From Epiperipatus broadwayi (lineage: Eukaryota; Onychophora; Udeonychophora; Euonychophora; Peripatidae): a stretch of DNA of 64,000 nt. The notes below the pieces were generated by a model. The model searched no databases. It was given only the letters and a program-made list of their open reading frames with translations, and was not told the origin of the DNA. The stretch lies in contig JAQFVV010000021.1 of assembly GCA_028023455.1 (NCBI GenBank), positions 1,654,001 through 1,718,000 of the forward strand, read 5' to 3'. Below are positions 36,365-47,400 of the stretch, in pieces. The position numbers were made by a program, and so were the translations under genes. Position 1 is the first letter of the stretch; every line of letters begins with the position of its first letter.

Positions 36365-38530
36365 ATATGCTTCTGAATTTTGTCTTTCTCAGTGAGACAG
36401 AATATATAAATATCTACACTTAATAAAGAAATGAGGGTCCTTAAATATATTGCTACTGACCTGGAGTTGAATTCATATAAATGTTCAAACAAGTTGACTT
36501 GGAGTCAAATTCTTAGAACTGTTGTGAACTTTCAGATTTTTAGCTTGAATAGCAAAATGGATTCAAATATGATTTAATTATTTAATCTTTAGCTTCACTG
36601 ATAAAACCAACAGCCAGAACTAATCTGGGATAGGCAATTCATTTGCACTTTCAGTTGGTAATCATTGATCATGTGATTTTATTATACATTTTATTAGAGT
36701 GGAGATGAGCACTTGTTTGATCTGTTATTTTATTACTGGTGATCGTGGTTCATATACATGATCCACTATCTACTATGGGACTTACATTTTTAGTGGCCTT
36801 AATCACTGTTTATTACCTAATCAGAGGCAGAGGATGTATTTAAATAATTTCACTAATCCTTAATTCAATAAAACCTTTATGCATGAATGAAGAAGTATTT
36901 ATAATTATTTATATGTTTGTTACAAAGTGCTAAGTAATAGTTAGAAAACATTTTCTCTTGTAGTATTCACATACCATTGAATGTTACACTGACAGGAAAA
37001 TCATGAGCCCTAAAAGTGAAAGAGCAGAGCTGCAATCAACAGATCTTGAGCTTCGAGATTAGCTGCACTACAATAAACCATGCAAGAGAGATAAATAAGT
37101 GAATGGTTTATTATTCAGGAATTGACCATGATCCATGCATCTTTGGCTACAAAGTTTGCTATTTTATCATTGCCACAAACCATGCAGAGACACACACTCT
37201 TCCATAATTACCAAACAGTGAAAATATCTAGTGCAGGTAAAATTAAATGTTTGCAAAGCACTATAATCAAATATATTTAAAAAGTTGGAAATCTTTCAAA
37301 ATAATGCAAGGATCAGTAACACTTGAGAGCAGGAATCTGTGCCCAGTATTATAAAAAAAACACATTAGATGTGAGATATATAGGAACCCATATATTAAAA
37401 AGCATGTCTCAATGACTGAAATTTATTATTAGCCATCATCTTTAGTAATAGTTTAATTTCAACAAAGTAATCAGTATTTTGGTTCTAAACCAGTTTTTAA
37501 ATTTGCCAATTTTATTGCTACTAAGGAATAATGAAGAAATCCCCATCTTCATCCTAGTGGGTGGATTCTGGAGAAAAAAATCGTAGAAAGTGTTTTCTGT
37601 GTGAATGTCATAGATACAATAATTATATGACTTATAAAAATTCCACTCAAAACACTGCAAACATTTCAGGTCACCATAGCATCATTTTTTTATCTAATAT
37701 TTATCTTATTAGAGCATTGATAATCATTTTATTTAAATTCTGATGCACTATGTGCACTTTTCTACATTTGCTTTCCATCACCCACCTCAACTTTCAAATC
37801 AGTTTGACTATAATATTGAACATCATTAAAAATACGATTTCAAATCAATGTTCAAAGACATTTATCCTAGAACTTGGAATCCTTTTAATTAGAACAATAT
37901 ATTTTAATATGTTTCATTATAATAAATGCTATTTCATTTTCCTTGTAAAATTTTGTCTATCAAATTATAAGCTATATTATTTTTAAATAGCGTATATTAT
38001 ACAGTTTAAATATTAATGAAAATGGCAAATTAAACTTCAGTTAATTATAAATATGACATTAAATTTTCAATATTTGATGTGTAAAATTATTTTTAAATAT
38101 TTAAATATTTCCACATTTTACTTATATTAATTTTTTAATATCTCATTTTCAATAACAATATTTATAATCTGACAAATGTAAAATTATTTAAATATATAAA
38201 GCAACTGTCCAAGGATATATGAGGTATATAATACATCCCTAGATATCTTTAAATGTCTGTTTCCATTGAAATGCGATCAAAATTCCTTTTCCCCTGATGA
38301 CATTAAAAAGGATTGTAATCAGTAAACATAGTGGCAAATGAAATTTAGTCATAGCTTGTAAATTATTATAAATAAATTAATATTAAAAATAAATGTGCAG
38401 TTTATTATTGGTTATTTTTTGCAGGGAAACACCACAAACAAAAATAACTTATTATTAGGTTTCATATTATAGTTATTTAAGTATCTATATAATATTCTAA
38501 TTATTTATGAGAAAACAGACAGTATATAAT
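36365..38530. other. AT-rich sequence without recognisable gene
   Basis: Several short frames (37442-37660, 37561-37743, 37750-37986) show no convincing motif. The plus frame at 37561 has a Cys-x2-Cys pair but no family match. Confidence 0.35.
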
Positions 38531-38533
38531 TAG

Positions 38534-39045
38534 AAAGAGAAAAGCTTTAACCTTTTTTCACATGTGACTTAAACATTTATATAATAGCCAAATAGTGTAG
38601 TTTTTGACTATAGAAGGACCTCTCAAATCTGAACACAAGGTAGAACCTTGATTAAGATAAGAGTAGCCATCTTATCTTTAATATAAAATCTTACATACTG
38701 CCTGTGGATTCAATAAATAATTAGAACATTACATTAGTTTCTATATTTCCATTAAAAAAATATTAATATTAACTTGATGTAAATCAAGATTTTACATAAG
38801 TGAATTTGTCAAAGGAAATAGTGGATTTAATTGTGAAGTGAGTAGTATCTTCATGCTCTCAAATCAAGATGCATCAGATTGGCTGATTAAGTTAAAGATA
38901 AGGTGGCTGCTTTTATCTTTATAAAGTCCTTATCTTGTGCTAAGGTTTGAGAAGTCCCTTTATCATCAAAATCTATATCATTTGGCTATTATACAAATGG
39001 TTAAGATGCATGTGAAAAAAGGTTAAAGCCTTTCCCTTTCTAATC
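38534..39045. mobile_element. Fold-back element G
   Basis: The left arm begins AGAAAGAGAAAAGCTTTAAC and continues CTTTTTTCACATG..., the right arm is its complement ending GGTTAAAGCC and TTTCCCTTTCT. The arms are about 110 bp and also share TCTCAAA and AGATAAGAGTAGCCATC-type blocks. The total is about 510 bp. No direct repeat was found at its borders. Confidence 0.65.
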
Positions 39046-39344
39046 ATTTAGGTATTATTTTTATATAAAGCTTCATTTTTATGTTGTCAACAAATAAAAT
39101 ATTCACTTGAAGTCTAAAAGTGAAATGACTAACCAGAACAACAAATGGAAGACTGACACACTAGGAATAGCAAAAGATTGACTTTTATAAAAAATTTAAG
39201 TCAAGACAGAGAATTATAAAGATTGTTTTGATATGTTGAGGAAAATGGAAAAATATTGTCATAATTATCAGCAAACACAAACCACAATGGCCATGCAAAC
39301 TTTAAAGGATTAAAAAAAAGATAAAAAGAAGAAAACAAGAGTAA

Positions 39345-39393
39345 ATAATAATAACAATAATAATAATGATGATGATGATGATGATGATGATAA
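39345..39393 (-). repeat. ATT/ATC tail of an antisense LINE
   Basis: Trinucleotide run (AAT then GAT units on plus) that begins exactly where the LINE 3' end AATTCAATTTATTTATTTACC starts. Confidence 0.75.
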
Positions 39394-39990
39394 TTCAATT
39401 TATTTATTTACCATACAAAACTACAGCATTAAGCCAATTACAGAATTGAACCATAACAAATATACATAATATACATAAATGAATATAAATGACAAATTAT
39501 TAATATTATTATAAGCTATATTTCTTTATAAGATAAGGAACATTTTTTAAAAAAATTTAAAGTAAAAATATTTCGTTAGTAAAACTATGATTATAAGTAA
39601 TAATTCATTCATTCATTCATTCATTTAAGTGTCAAACACCAGTATATAGTGAATTACAGTTAACACATTAAAAACAAAATTACTTTAAACCAATCAACAA
39701 TGGCATTTAAATGTAATAATATTACAAAATTGATTATAATCTAAATTGAAGTGATTAGTATTACTACAAATCAGATTATATAAAGATGATAGCCTAAATA
39801 ACGGAAAAAATTTAAGAACATTGGAATGACAAACGTTAATGTAACAAACAGAAACAGACCAAGTATCGTGCACATGAAGTCTAATTATAATAGATAGAAA
39901 TTGTGTCAGATAGAATAACTATTTTATTAACAATTTTATAAAGATATTTAAGATCTCTATATTTTCTTCTAGAAGAAAGATAAACAACAA
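39394..39990 (-). pseudogene. Antisense LINE ORF2 C-terminus and 3' UTR
   Basis: On the minus strand the coding remnant reads SSRRKYRDLKYLYKIVNKIV, then a cluster of stops. It matches the LexRRxxxrLxxlYKIvNxxV block near the C-terminus of CR1/Jockey-like ORF2. The 3' UTR ends TTTTGTATGGTAAATAAATA followed by the trinucleotide tail, the same terminal layout as the LINE ending at 7735. A short (ATTC)n run at 39604-39625 sits inside the UTR. Confidence 0.6.
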
Positions 39991-40004
39991 TTTTATTTTA
40001 TAAT

Positions 40005-40373
40005 AATAATAATGATGATGATGATGATAATGTTAATATTAATAAGTTTGCATTGGCTACATAAGCTAATCTGTGAAGTACAAATATTCTCACATATAGA
40101 GTACATTGAATTATTTGATAGTGGTGATGATGATAATGATGATAATAATAATTATAATAGTTATTAATTTTGCAATGACTATATAAGCTAATCTGTGAAC
40201 TCAAATACACTCTTATATAAGGAACTCTGGGTTTTGATATTGATGATGATGAAAACAATGATGATAATGATAATAATATGAATTTTATAATGGCTATATA
40301 AACTAATCTGTAATCTATAAATATACCAAACGTATAGAGCATAATGGACCATTTGATACTGGTGATGATGATG

Positions 40374-40453
<80 letters not shown>

Positions 40454-40800
40454 TTTACAATAGCTATACCAGCTAATCTTTGAACTACAAATATGCTCAC
40501 ATATAGAGTGAACTGGATTATTTTATAATGGTGATGATGATGATAATAATAATAATTTTTTATACTGGTGATGACAATGATAATAATAATAATAATAATA
40601 GTAGGGATGATGATGATGATATGGATTGTACAATATCTATATAAGCTAATCTGTTAACTACAAATTTGACCACATATAAAGCACACTAGATTATTTAATA
40701 CTGATGTTGATAATAATATGAATTTTGCAATAACAGTAAAAGCTTATCTGTGAACCACAAATACACCTGCATATAGACACTGGATTATTTGATACTTTGT
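40005..40800. repeat. Minisatellite, six ~115-bp units with internal GAT/AAT runs
   Basis: Each unit holds TTTTGCAATGGCTATATAAG, CTAATCTGTGAACTACAAAT, ACTCACATATAGAG.AC, GGATTATTTGATACTGG and then a variable (GAT)n(AAT)n run. Unit landmarks lie near 40062, 40182, 40295, 40464, 40640 and 40742. One run is expanded to about 80 bases (40371-40452). Because the length-variable part is trinucleotide, minus-strand frames stay open over two or three units. The unit may be a small SINE or LINE 3' piece that amplified in tandem. Confidence 0.8.
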
Positions 40801-41426
40801 GATGCTGTCTTCTATCACCTTCGCAGAAATTTTTCTTTCTGAATGACTCCAATAGAAAGCATCTAATTGCAGTTTTACAAAATAGCCTCTCGTCAATAAT
40901 TTCTTCCCAATGACAACAATCAATATTGCCATTTTTTAAAAAATATTTTTAAAATAATCTTTCTAGCAAAGAGAAGTCTATTTTTCCTAGCCATGCTCAA
41001 ATTTACTATAAAACGTCCTTTTAGAAAGTCCTATGTTCTTTTATTGTAAACATATTTTTGTTAGAATGTATTAATTTTTTGAATATTACAATTTGTTATT
41101 GCATTTGATGTGACTAGAAAGAATCTTCGCTATTATTATTATTTTTTATACTTTTCTGTTTAAGGTTTACTTTGTTATAAATTAGGAATAAAAATATTAA
41201 AACAAGTACTCTACTTACTTTATTTTTCTACTTATTTTTAGCATCATTCCGGCTGCTAAATACCGAATACAAAGCTTTCTTTTTTAAAAACTGATTTTAG
41301 CAGACTTCTTGTAGAAAAGAGAATTAAAATTTTTCATGTTGGCTTGCTAAATTAAATATGTTTTTGATCCTATTCAGTAATAAATATTTTGCTTTGGAAA
41401 TGATTTTTTTTTTTCATATTGCCTAG

Positions 41427-41453
41427 CTACGCCTGCGAGTTAATAGCAGTAAG
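41427..41453 (+). CDS. Candidate 27-nt microexon
   Basis: A 13-base T run, CATATTGCCTAG and then CTACGCCTGCGAGTTAATAG plus CAGTAAG, followed by the donor GTATGTG. The candidate is exactly 27 nt (nine codons), contains two CpGs in an AT-rich setting, and is not in any repeat family seen here. It is open in two phases (LRLRVNSSK or YACELIAV). TGC lies just before the acceptor AG, the position of the UGC motif reported for neural SRRM3/4-dependent microexons. Transcription is not shown. Confidence 0.35.
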
Positions 41454-41878
41454 GTATGTGTTGCTTTTAATATCTAATTATTTTTCTCTAATACTTCAGT
41501 GTTATTTCTCTTTCTCTCCTCTGTTATTTATATAAAATTAGTAAATAAAGCTAATAGTAGAAGTTGATATACATTTGAACGAACTCCTACGCACTTAATT
41601 TTCATTTCTATTTAAAATATAAATCGAAAAGCACTATTCAGAGATGGGAACACTGTATAAAGAATTGTGTTTCTACAAATGCTTTATTTTCTTATCTGAA
41701 TATACTTCTGACACCCTGTCATTTACTTTTGATAGTTTAATAATAAGTATTTATAAGTTGTTATTTTGTTCGCATATTTTCACAATTTTATATTTCATTT
41801 AATATTGTGAATTAAAATAAATGTGAGAATTGATTTATTTGAAATTGTTCGCAAGTATTTGCAGAAATTTAATAAAAT
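41454..41878. other. AT-rich non-repetitive sequence
   Basis: Possible intron downstream of the microexon candidate. No repeat family seen. Confidence 0.3.
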
Positions 41879-41891
41879 ATTCAATTAATTT

Positions 41892-42491
41892 GTCTGAAGG
41901 TTTGTAATGATGGTATATTATAAGATGTGATATGTTGGACTATTTCAATCATCTATGAGTGAATGATGAATGTATAGAAAATTTTAAATTTTATTTAAAC
42001 TTTCCAAATACAAACAACTTGTTAATAATAATACACAAATATACAAGACAGGTTAGTAATTACATAACGTTTCAAGTAGTAGTATTCTCCATTCTTCTTC
42101 AGGTGTTGGTGGCCTATATGCACAGTGACAATATTCACTTAGAAGTTGAACTCGCACCTTTAGATTCTTGAATATCTAATTTAAGGCAAACGCTTTGACT
42201 GAATAGCTCAGTTGGTAGAGCGATTGCTTTAAATTCTACATTCAAGAATCAAAAGGTGTGAGTTCAACTTGTAAGCAAATATTGTCACTGTGCATATAAG
42301 CCAGCAACATCTAAAGAAGAATGGAGAATAATATTACTTGAAGCATTGCATAATTACTAACCTGTGTTGTCTATTTGTGTGTTATTACTAACAAGTTGAT
42401 TTTATTTGAAAAGTTTAAATAAAGTTTAAAATTTTCTATACATTCAACATTCACTCATAAATGATGGAAATAGTCCAACAGATCACATCTT
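41892..42491. mobile_element. tRNA-SINE inverted dimer with 13-bp TSD
   Basis: ATTCAATTAATTT (41879-41891) and ATTCAGTTAATTT (42492-42504) flank a ~600-bp hairpin. The arms of about 260 bp run from TAAGATGTGATATGTTGGAC inward and mirror it on the right. The ~40-base loop (42187-42226) holds GAATAGCTCAGTTGGTAGAG, a textbook Pol III A box, and the right arm supplies GTGTGAGTTCAACTT, a B-box-like motif 45 bases on. So the right half is a complete tRNA-headed SINE and the left half is a copy that lacks the head. Confidence 0.85.
42195..42275 (+). promoter_or_regulatory. tRNA-like Pol III promoter of the SINE
   Basis: A box TAGCTCAGTTGG at 42204-42215 and B-box-like GAGTTCAACTT at 42260-42270. 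The B box differs from GGTTCGANTCC at several positions, so activity is uncertain. Transcription would proceed rightward through one arm. Confidence 0.5.
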
Positions 42492-42756
42492 ATTCAGTTA
42501 ATTTCTTTTCTTTTTTAAACAAAAAGGCATGCAAATTCAATATCAGCATTTATTTGTTATGAAAATTTAGAAATTACATTGGTTTTCTCAGAATTCGCTT
42601 TAATTAAGCTTATTTGTAATTTGAGCAAATTGTTGCTGAACATTTATAAGTTTACACTTAAAATGCATTATATTAAATCCGTTTACCAACCTGATTCTGA
42701 AAATCGTTTGAATTGCTATCTAATGCCCATAGATTTTTCTCACTTTACATAAATAT

Positions 42757-43532
42757 ACTTTAACTGAAACACAGACTTATTATATATCTGCGTCTATATA
42801 TGTAATATATAGGGTATATGAGCACAGACTTTCACACCACCCACCACTCTTCACTCTATCTCATAACACTGATACACTTGAACACATATATGTCGAAAAA
42901 ATAAACAATCACCAATATGCGTATTTCATGCTAAACCAGAAATCATCAGTTGGTCCAGATTACCATCTCCACACATATATGCTATAAGTGCTCCGATATA
43001 TATTAAGATAGCCAATCTTCATACTTTAATGGACAGGCTTCAATCTACTCCACACTCGAATTCTTCAACTGTCCATCCAATTGAAAATCTGATGATGGAA
43101 CGCTCAAAGGCCACCCTGAGGCCGAGATTCTTGTCACACCCATGTTGACCATAAGTCATTAAATGAATTATGTCCTATACATGAGGGGTCAGAGTTATTT
43201 ATGGTCAACATGGGTGTGACAAGAATCTCGGCCTCAGGGTGGCCTTTGAGCGTTCCATCATCAAATTTTCAATTGGATGGACAGTTGAAGAGTTGGAGTG
43301 TGGAGTCGATTGAAGCCTGTCCATTAAAGTATGAAGATAGGCTATCTTAATATATATCTGAGCACTTATAGCATATATGTGTGGAGATGGTAATCTGGAC
43401 CAACTGATGATTGCTGGTTTAGCATGTAATACATATACAGGTGATTGTTTATCTTTTCGACATATGTGTGTTCAAGTGTATCAGTGTTATGAGATAGAGT
43501 GGAGAGTGGTGGGTGGTGTGAAAGTCTGTGCT
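42757..43532. mobile_element. Family-A hairpin retroposon, long form, 9-bp TSD
   Basis: CATAAATAT flanks it (42748-42756 and 43533-43541). Both arms are almost complete (about 370 bp each). They run from the AT-type outer end (GGGTATATGAGCACAG / CTGTGCTCATA) through AATAATCACC/AACAATCACC, GGTCCAGATTACCATCTCC and AATGGACAGGCTTCAATC, to CATGTTGACCATAAGTC at the centre near 43170-43200. This is the largest perfect-looking hairpin in the window. Confidence 0.8.
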
Positions 43533-43719
43533 CATAAATATGGTTTGTAAGTGTGTGAGCAAACAGAAGTCACTGCAATTTATTGCCTTGTGTAATTTTG
43601 TTCATTGATAGAGAGCCAAATTCTGAACTATAAAGTCCTCAAATCCATTTCAGTTGTGGAAACTTCAGTGTTAAATCTTTTTATGAACTTCCAAGCAATA
43701 AAGCCATTCAATTATTTGG

Positions 43720-44375
43720 ACTCTAACTCAAACTTACACATGACCCTCAACTCTCCATGCCATATCATATTGCTGACCTACCTGATAACACACCTGTTGA
43801 AAAAATAAATAATCACCAATATATGTATTTTGTGCTAAACCAGCACTCATCAGTTGGTCCAGATTACCATCTCCACACATATATACAATCAGTGCTCGGC
43901 TTTACATTAAGATAGCCAATCTTCACACTTTAATGGACAGGCTTCAAACTACTCCAGATCACAACTATTCAGCCATCCATTTCATTGAAAATATGATGAT
44001 GGAATATTCAAAGCCCCTATAAGTGCCAAGGTTGTCATTCTACCCATGTTGACATTAATCATTCTGAACCCTCATGGACCAGAGAATAATCAATTTTACA
44101 TACATATGTGAGGGATAGGCAAACCTTTAATGCACTCTGTTTCAATATGTAACTTAATACACTGTACAGGCTTACACACTGATTATATATATGTGGAGAT
44201 AGTAATCTGCACCAACTGAAGAGTCTTGGTTTAGCACGAAATATGTATATTAGTGATTATTTATCTTTTTTTCACATATGTGTGATCAGATGGATCAGCA
44301 ATATGAGATGGCATGGAGAGTTGAGAGTCATGAGAATGTCTGAGTTTGAGTCTCTTATATATTACATTATATATG
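43720..44375. mobile_element. Family-A retroposon, unequal arms
   Basis: The left arm is long (ACTCAAACTTACACATGACC through GTCATTCTACCCATGTTGAC). The right arm is short and resumes at TATATGTGGAGATAGTAATC, ending GTCTGAGTTTGAGTCTC. About 70 bases between 44075 and 44160 do not match the family. No clear flanking duplication was found. Confidence 0.65.
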
Positions 44376-44688
44376 CAGGTGCGTGTAAGCCTGTACAGTG
44401 TATTATGTTATTATATTTAACTATTGTTGACTCATGTGCAACTTTCTAATGTGAAAAAACAAATTTTCTCTGTAATTAAATGTGTTATTATAGTTATTTG
44501 TTCACAGATCATGTGACATTTAATGGTAGATTGCATATAGGTGGGTTAAATTTAAATTGGTAAAAATATTCGATATGGGGTGTAGTATATTTAACCACAG
44601 GAAGTGGGAATAATTTAAAAAAGTTGAATAAAAGTATTTGCGAATGTTTATATAAGAACATACATTAATATAAAATATTTTTTTACAT

Positions 44689-44770
44689 CAATGTTTCCCA
44701 AGCTATGTCCTACAGAGCACTGATGTGCCATAGAAGATCAGTCAATAAGTATTCCATGAGATTAAAGGAA
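44689..44770 (+). mobile_element. Possible hAT-type terminus
   Basis: CAATGTTTCCCAAGC resembles the CAGTGTTTCCCAACC end of many nonautonomous hAT elements. No matching right end was found. Confidence 0.25.
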
Positions 44771-44945
44771 TTTGTAATTCAAAGACCAATCATTAAAAAT
44801 GTTATTGATTACTTATTGTTATTTGTGTTTTGTTGTGTTTATTTGTTTATTATTTTCATGAGTTCTGCTTTGTATAATTAAAATTTTAAAATAAATGCTT
44901 ATTTTGTTTTTTAACTCTTATATTATTTACATTATTTATTATTAC

Positions 44946-45190
44946 ATAAGGAATTTGAACAACCATCCCTCTATCTTAAACAACTGATACACATGACCAC
45001 ACACATATGAAAAAGTTAAATGATCTTCAATATACATATTTCTTGCTGAACAAGAATTCATCAGTTGCTCCAGATTGGAGATCATTTATCGTTTTCCCAT
45101 GTGGGGGGTCCTATGTATCAGTTGTATGAGATAGAGTGGATGGCTGAAGAAAGCTTGAATGTCTGTAATCAAATCCCTTATATAATTACA
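44946..45190. mobile_element. Family-A element, short degenerate hairpin
   Basis: The outer ends GGAATTTGAAC and GTAATCAAATCCC correspond to the family-A B-box ends. The inside has GTTAAATGATC, TCATCAGTTGCTCCAGATTG and GGAGATCATTTATCG. The arms are about 110 bp with many differences. Confidence 0.6.
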
Positions 45191-45218
45191 TCTAAAACTC
45201 CAAGTATATAAATTATAC

Positions 45219-45622
45219 ATATAGGCTGAACTTTCCATACAGTAGCACCACTCAGTTCAAGCTACCAAAAAGTATAGATGCTATATCAGTATATAAGCTA
45301 ATAATCTTAAATTGAAACATAATTATGTTTTCATTTTGAATTCAAAACTTTATAGATGGCTTCTAGAGGGTTGCATTAGATTCTTAGATCTAGGTGCAGT
45401 GCTCTCAGATCCAAGGCTTTTCACTGACAAAAGCCACAAGCAAGAAATTAGTCTGGGGATAATAGATGAGGAGGCACTAGATAGAGATTTCATGCACGAA
45501 CCTTCCTGCATCCATTGTGTACTGTGACTTGCACTGAATAACACTACTTTGGAGAGTTTAGCCTGTGTAAACAGTTTGTGTAAACATAAGAAATGGAGAT
45601 CATGTGATGTTTAGTGGTTTAA
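45219..45622 (+). mobile_element. Family-B hairpin retroposon with 14-bp TSD
   Basis: A perfect 14-base direct repeat TATATAAATTATAC (45205-45218 and 45623-45636). The start ATATAGGCTGAACTTTCCATAC is the outer arm. The inverted arm runs from GATCTAGGTGCAGTGCTCTC to GGAGAGTTTAGCC. The constant end GATCATGTGATGTTTAGTGG closes it. The left arm is deleted to about 50 bp, so pairing is partial. Confidence 0.8.
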
Positions 45623-45714
45623 TATATAAATTATACTTGTATTCACTTAAATATTATATTATTTATTATTTGTAAACAAGCATTTATTTTTATACAGTGC
45701 TATGTCTACAATTG

Positions 45715-46075
45715 TATTACATTCAAATATCAGCCTTTCAAGCCAATTGTGCATGTGCTTTGTGGGTGTTAATAATAAATGAATACTTTCCTTTCCAATA
45801 CAAGATATAGTATTTATGCAGGAACAATTTCATCGACGTCATTAATTCAGACATTGTAAATAGTGATTTAAAGTGAGTGGTCTATCCTCATGCTTTGCTT
45901 GCCAGTACTTCACATTTGCTCATATATAAGCATTTGAGTTGTAGGAATAAGTGGATTCATTTTATTCCTGCATAAATACTATATCTTGTATTGGAAAGGA
46001 AAGTATTCATTTATTATTAACAGTCGCAAAGTGCATGCACAATTGGCTTGAAAGGCTGATATTTGAATGTAATTA
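45715..46075. mobile_element. Fold-back element F with ~105-bp arms
   Basis: ATTCAAATATCAGCCTTTCA.. to ..AGTATTTATGCAGGAA (about 45720-45826) is repeated inverted at 45963-46071. The innermost 43 bases are identical on inspection. The spacer of about 137 bases is shared with single-copy sequence at 19060-19230. A low mismatch level suggests recent formation or ongoing arm conversion. Confidence 0.75.
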
Positions 46076-46720
46076 TTTATTATTAAAACTGAAAAATCCA
46101 TATCTATCTTTCTATTACAAAAACCAAAATGTTTGATTAAAATTTTACAATTTGTAAAGCGTTCCACAATAGAGTGAGTTTGGAAAATGGAAATGCTGTT
46201 TTACATGAAAATTATAACAATATTATTAAAAATATAAAAGATAGAGAATATGAATGGTATGTTATTGAAGTAGATGCATAAGAAAGATGAAATGAATGTT
46301 GGGAATTTGGGTAAAGCAGGTAATGGGCAGTTATATTATGTAAATCTGAAGGATATTATTATGAAAAATATGGTTACAAATACTGTAAAGATTGTAAATA
46401 ATTTTAGTGCTTCATTTCAAATGAATCAGTCTTTTCAGTGGGCCATATATGTCCAAAATAGTTTTATCATTGTTTCATTTTTATATAATACATATGTATG
46501 TAGCTTACCAATCTGTTTACTAGAACCAAATGTTTGATTTTTTCCAAAATAATAGAAAAAATTCTTAAAGTAATATGGAAAGGAGGTAATGGTGATATAA
46601 AAAAATATACCTCAGAATTAGCAGGAATGAAAAAGAGATGAGTCTGCAGTAAGATGAAAAGATGGCATTGCCTCTAAAAAAATAACATTATAAAATTTTT
46701 CTACTCTCACTTATTTTCAC
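46076..46720. other. AT-rich sequence with an unassigned frame
   Basis: The 87-codon frame at 46274-46537 (..GNLGKAGNGQLYYVNLKDII..) and the preceding broken frame have no recognised domain. They may be remnants of an unidentified mobile element. Confidence 0.3.
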
Positions 46721-46729
46721 TATCTGGTA

Positions 46730-47181
46730 CAAAAGTTCCCAACGTTTATGATCTCTCTTTTTTCCTTGACTTTTAGTAAAATATCTGCTCCCTATTTATT
46801 ATAGAAAATGAGGAATTGGAGAATGTACCATGCAGTACATTACATACATGTACAGAAGGTTCAGATGCTACAGAGGTTAGCTCCAAGGGGGTGCTGAACT
46901 GCAATGTCACTAGCTAACTTGAATCTTAACTAGGCATTTTGAGTTATTGGACATTGTAGTAAGAAAAACATTCATGCTAACTCATTGTGTCTATGTCTGA
47001 AAAAAGATCTGAAATGTTTCTGGTATAGATAACACAGAATGGCCTGGAAATGTTGATAATGTAACTATTTTTGGAATGTATTAATATCATGATATACTTA
47101 TTTACCTGCTATTTACCATACCCTCTGGGCAACTTTCCTGTACTGCCTAGAAAAACATGTATCCCAGGCTGGGAACCACTC
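46730..47181. mobile_element. hAT-like nonautonomous element, ~450 bp
   Basis: The left end CAAAAGTTCCCAACG and the complement of the right end, GAGTGGTTCCCAGCC, both fit the hAT terminal pattern CAGTGGTTCCCAACC. Eight-base flanks ATCTGGTA (46722-46729) and ATCTAGTG (47182-47189) agree at six positions, as an aged 8-bp hAT target duplication would. No transposase remnant is seen inside. Confidence 0.6.
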
Positions 47182-47239
47182 ATCTAGTGTAAGGTTCAGT
47201 AGAAAATAGATGCCTAGATGATAATATTTAATAAATTAT

Positions 47240-47400
47240 AATCCAGTAGTGTTCCATCCAAATATCCCCAAGCCAGTTTTGGCTTATGGCTTTCATTAGC
47301 GAGGAGCTCTTTGGATTTTTAAGCAGTGTGCTTGAATTCTTTTTGAATCTAATGAATCTTTCTCCTAGTAGCATATAAACCCAATTACTCAAAGGATTAA
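47240..47400 (+). mobile_element. Degenerate family-B arm
   Basis: TCCAAATATCCCCAAGCCAG, GGCTTATGGCTTTCATTAGC, GAGGAGCTCTTTGGAT and TTTTGAATCTAATG match the inner arm of family B. No ends are preserved. Confidence 0.6.

Noticed and set aside
37561-37743. Plus-strand frame with KNRRKCFLCECHRYNN, considered as a zinc-finger end of a piggyBac-like transposase
   Set aside because: Only one Cys pair fits, the rest of the finger and any upstream transposase motif are missing.
40744-40932. Minus-strand 62-codon frame as an exon
   Set aside because: Its 3' part lies in the last minisatellite unit, a second minus frame is equally open, and no clear splice pair was found.
42195-42275. Functional tRNA gene
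   Set aside because: A box is good, but the B box is degenerate, acceptor pairing is poor and it lies inside a SINE hairpin.
46274-46537. 87-codon frame as a small gene
   Set aside because: No domain, no splice or promoter context, and composition as expected by chance in AT-rich DNA.
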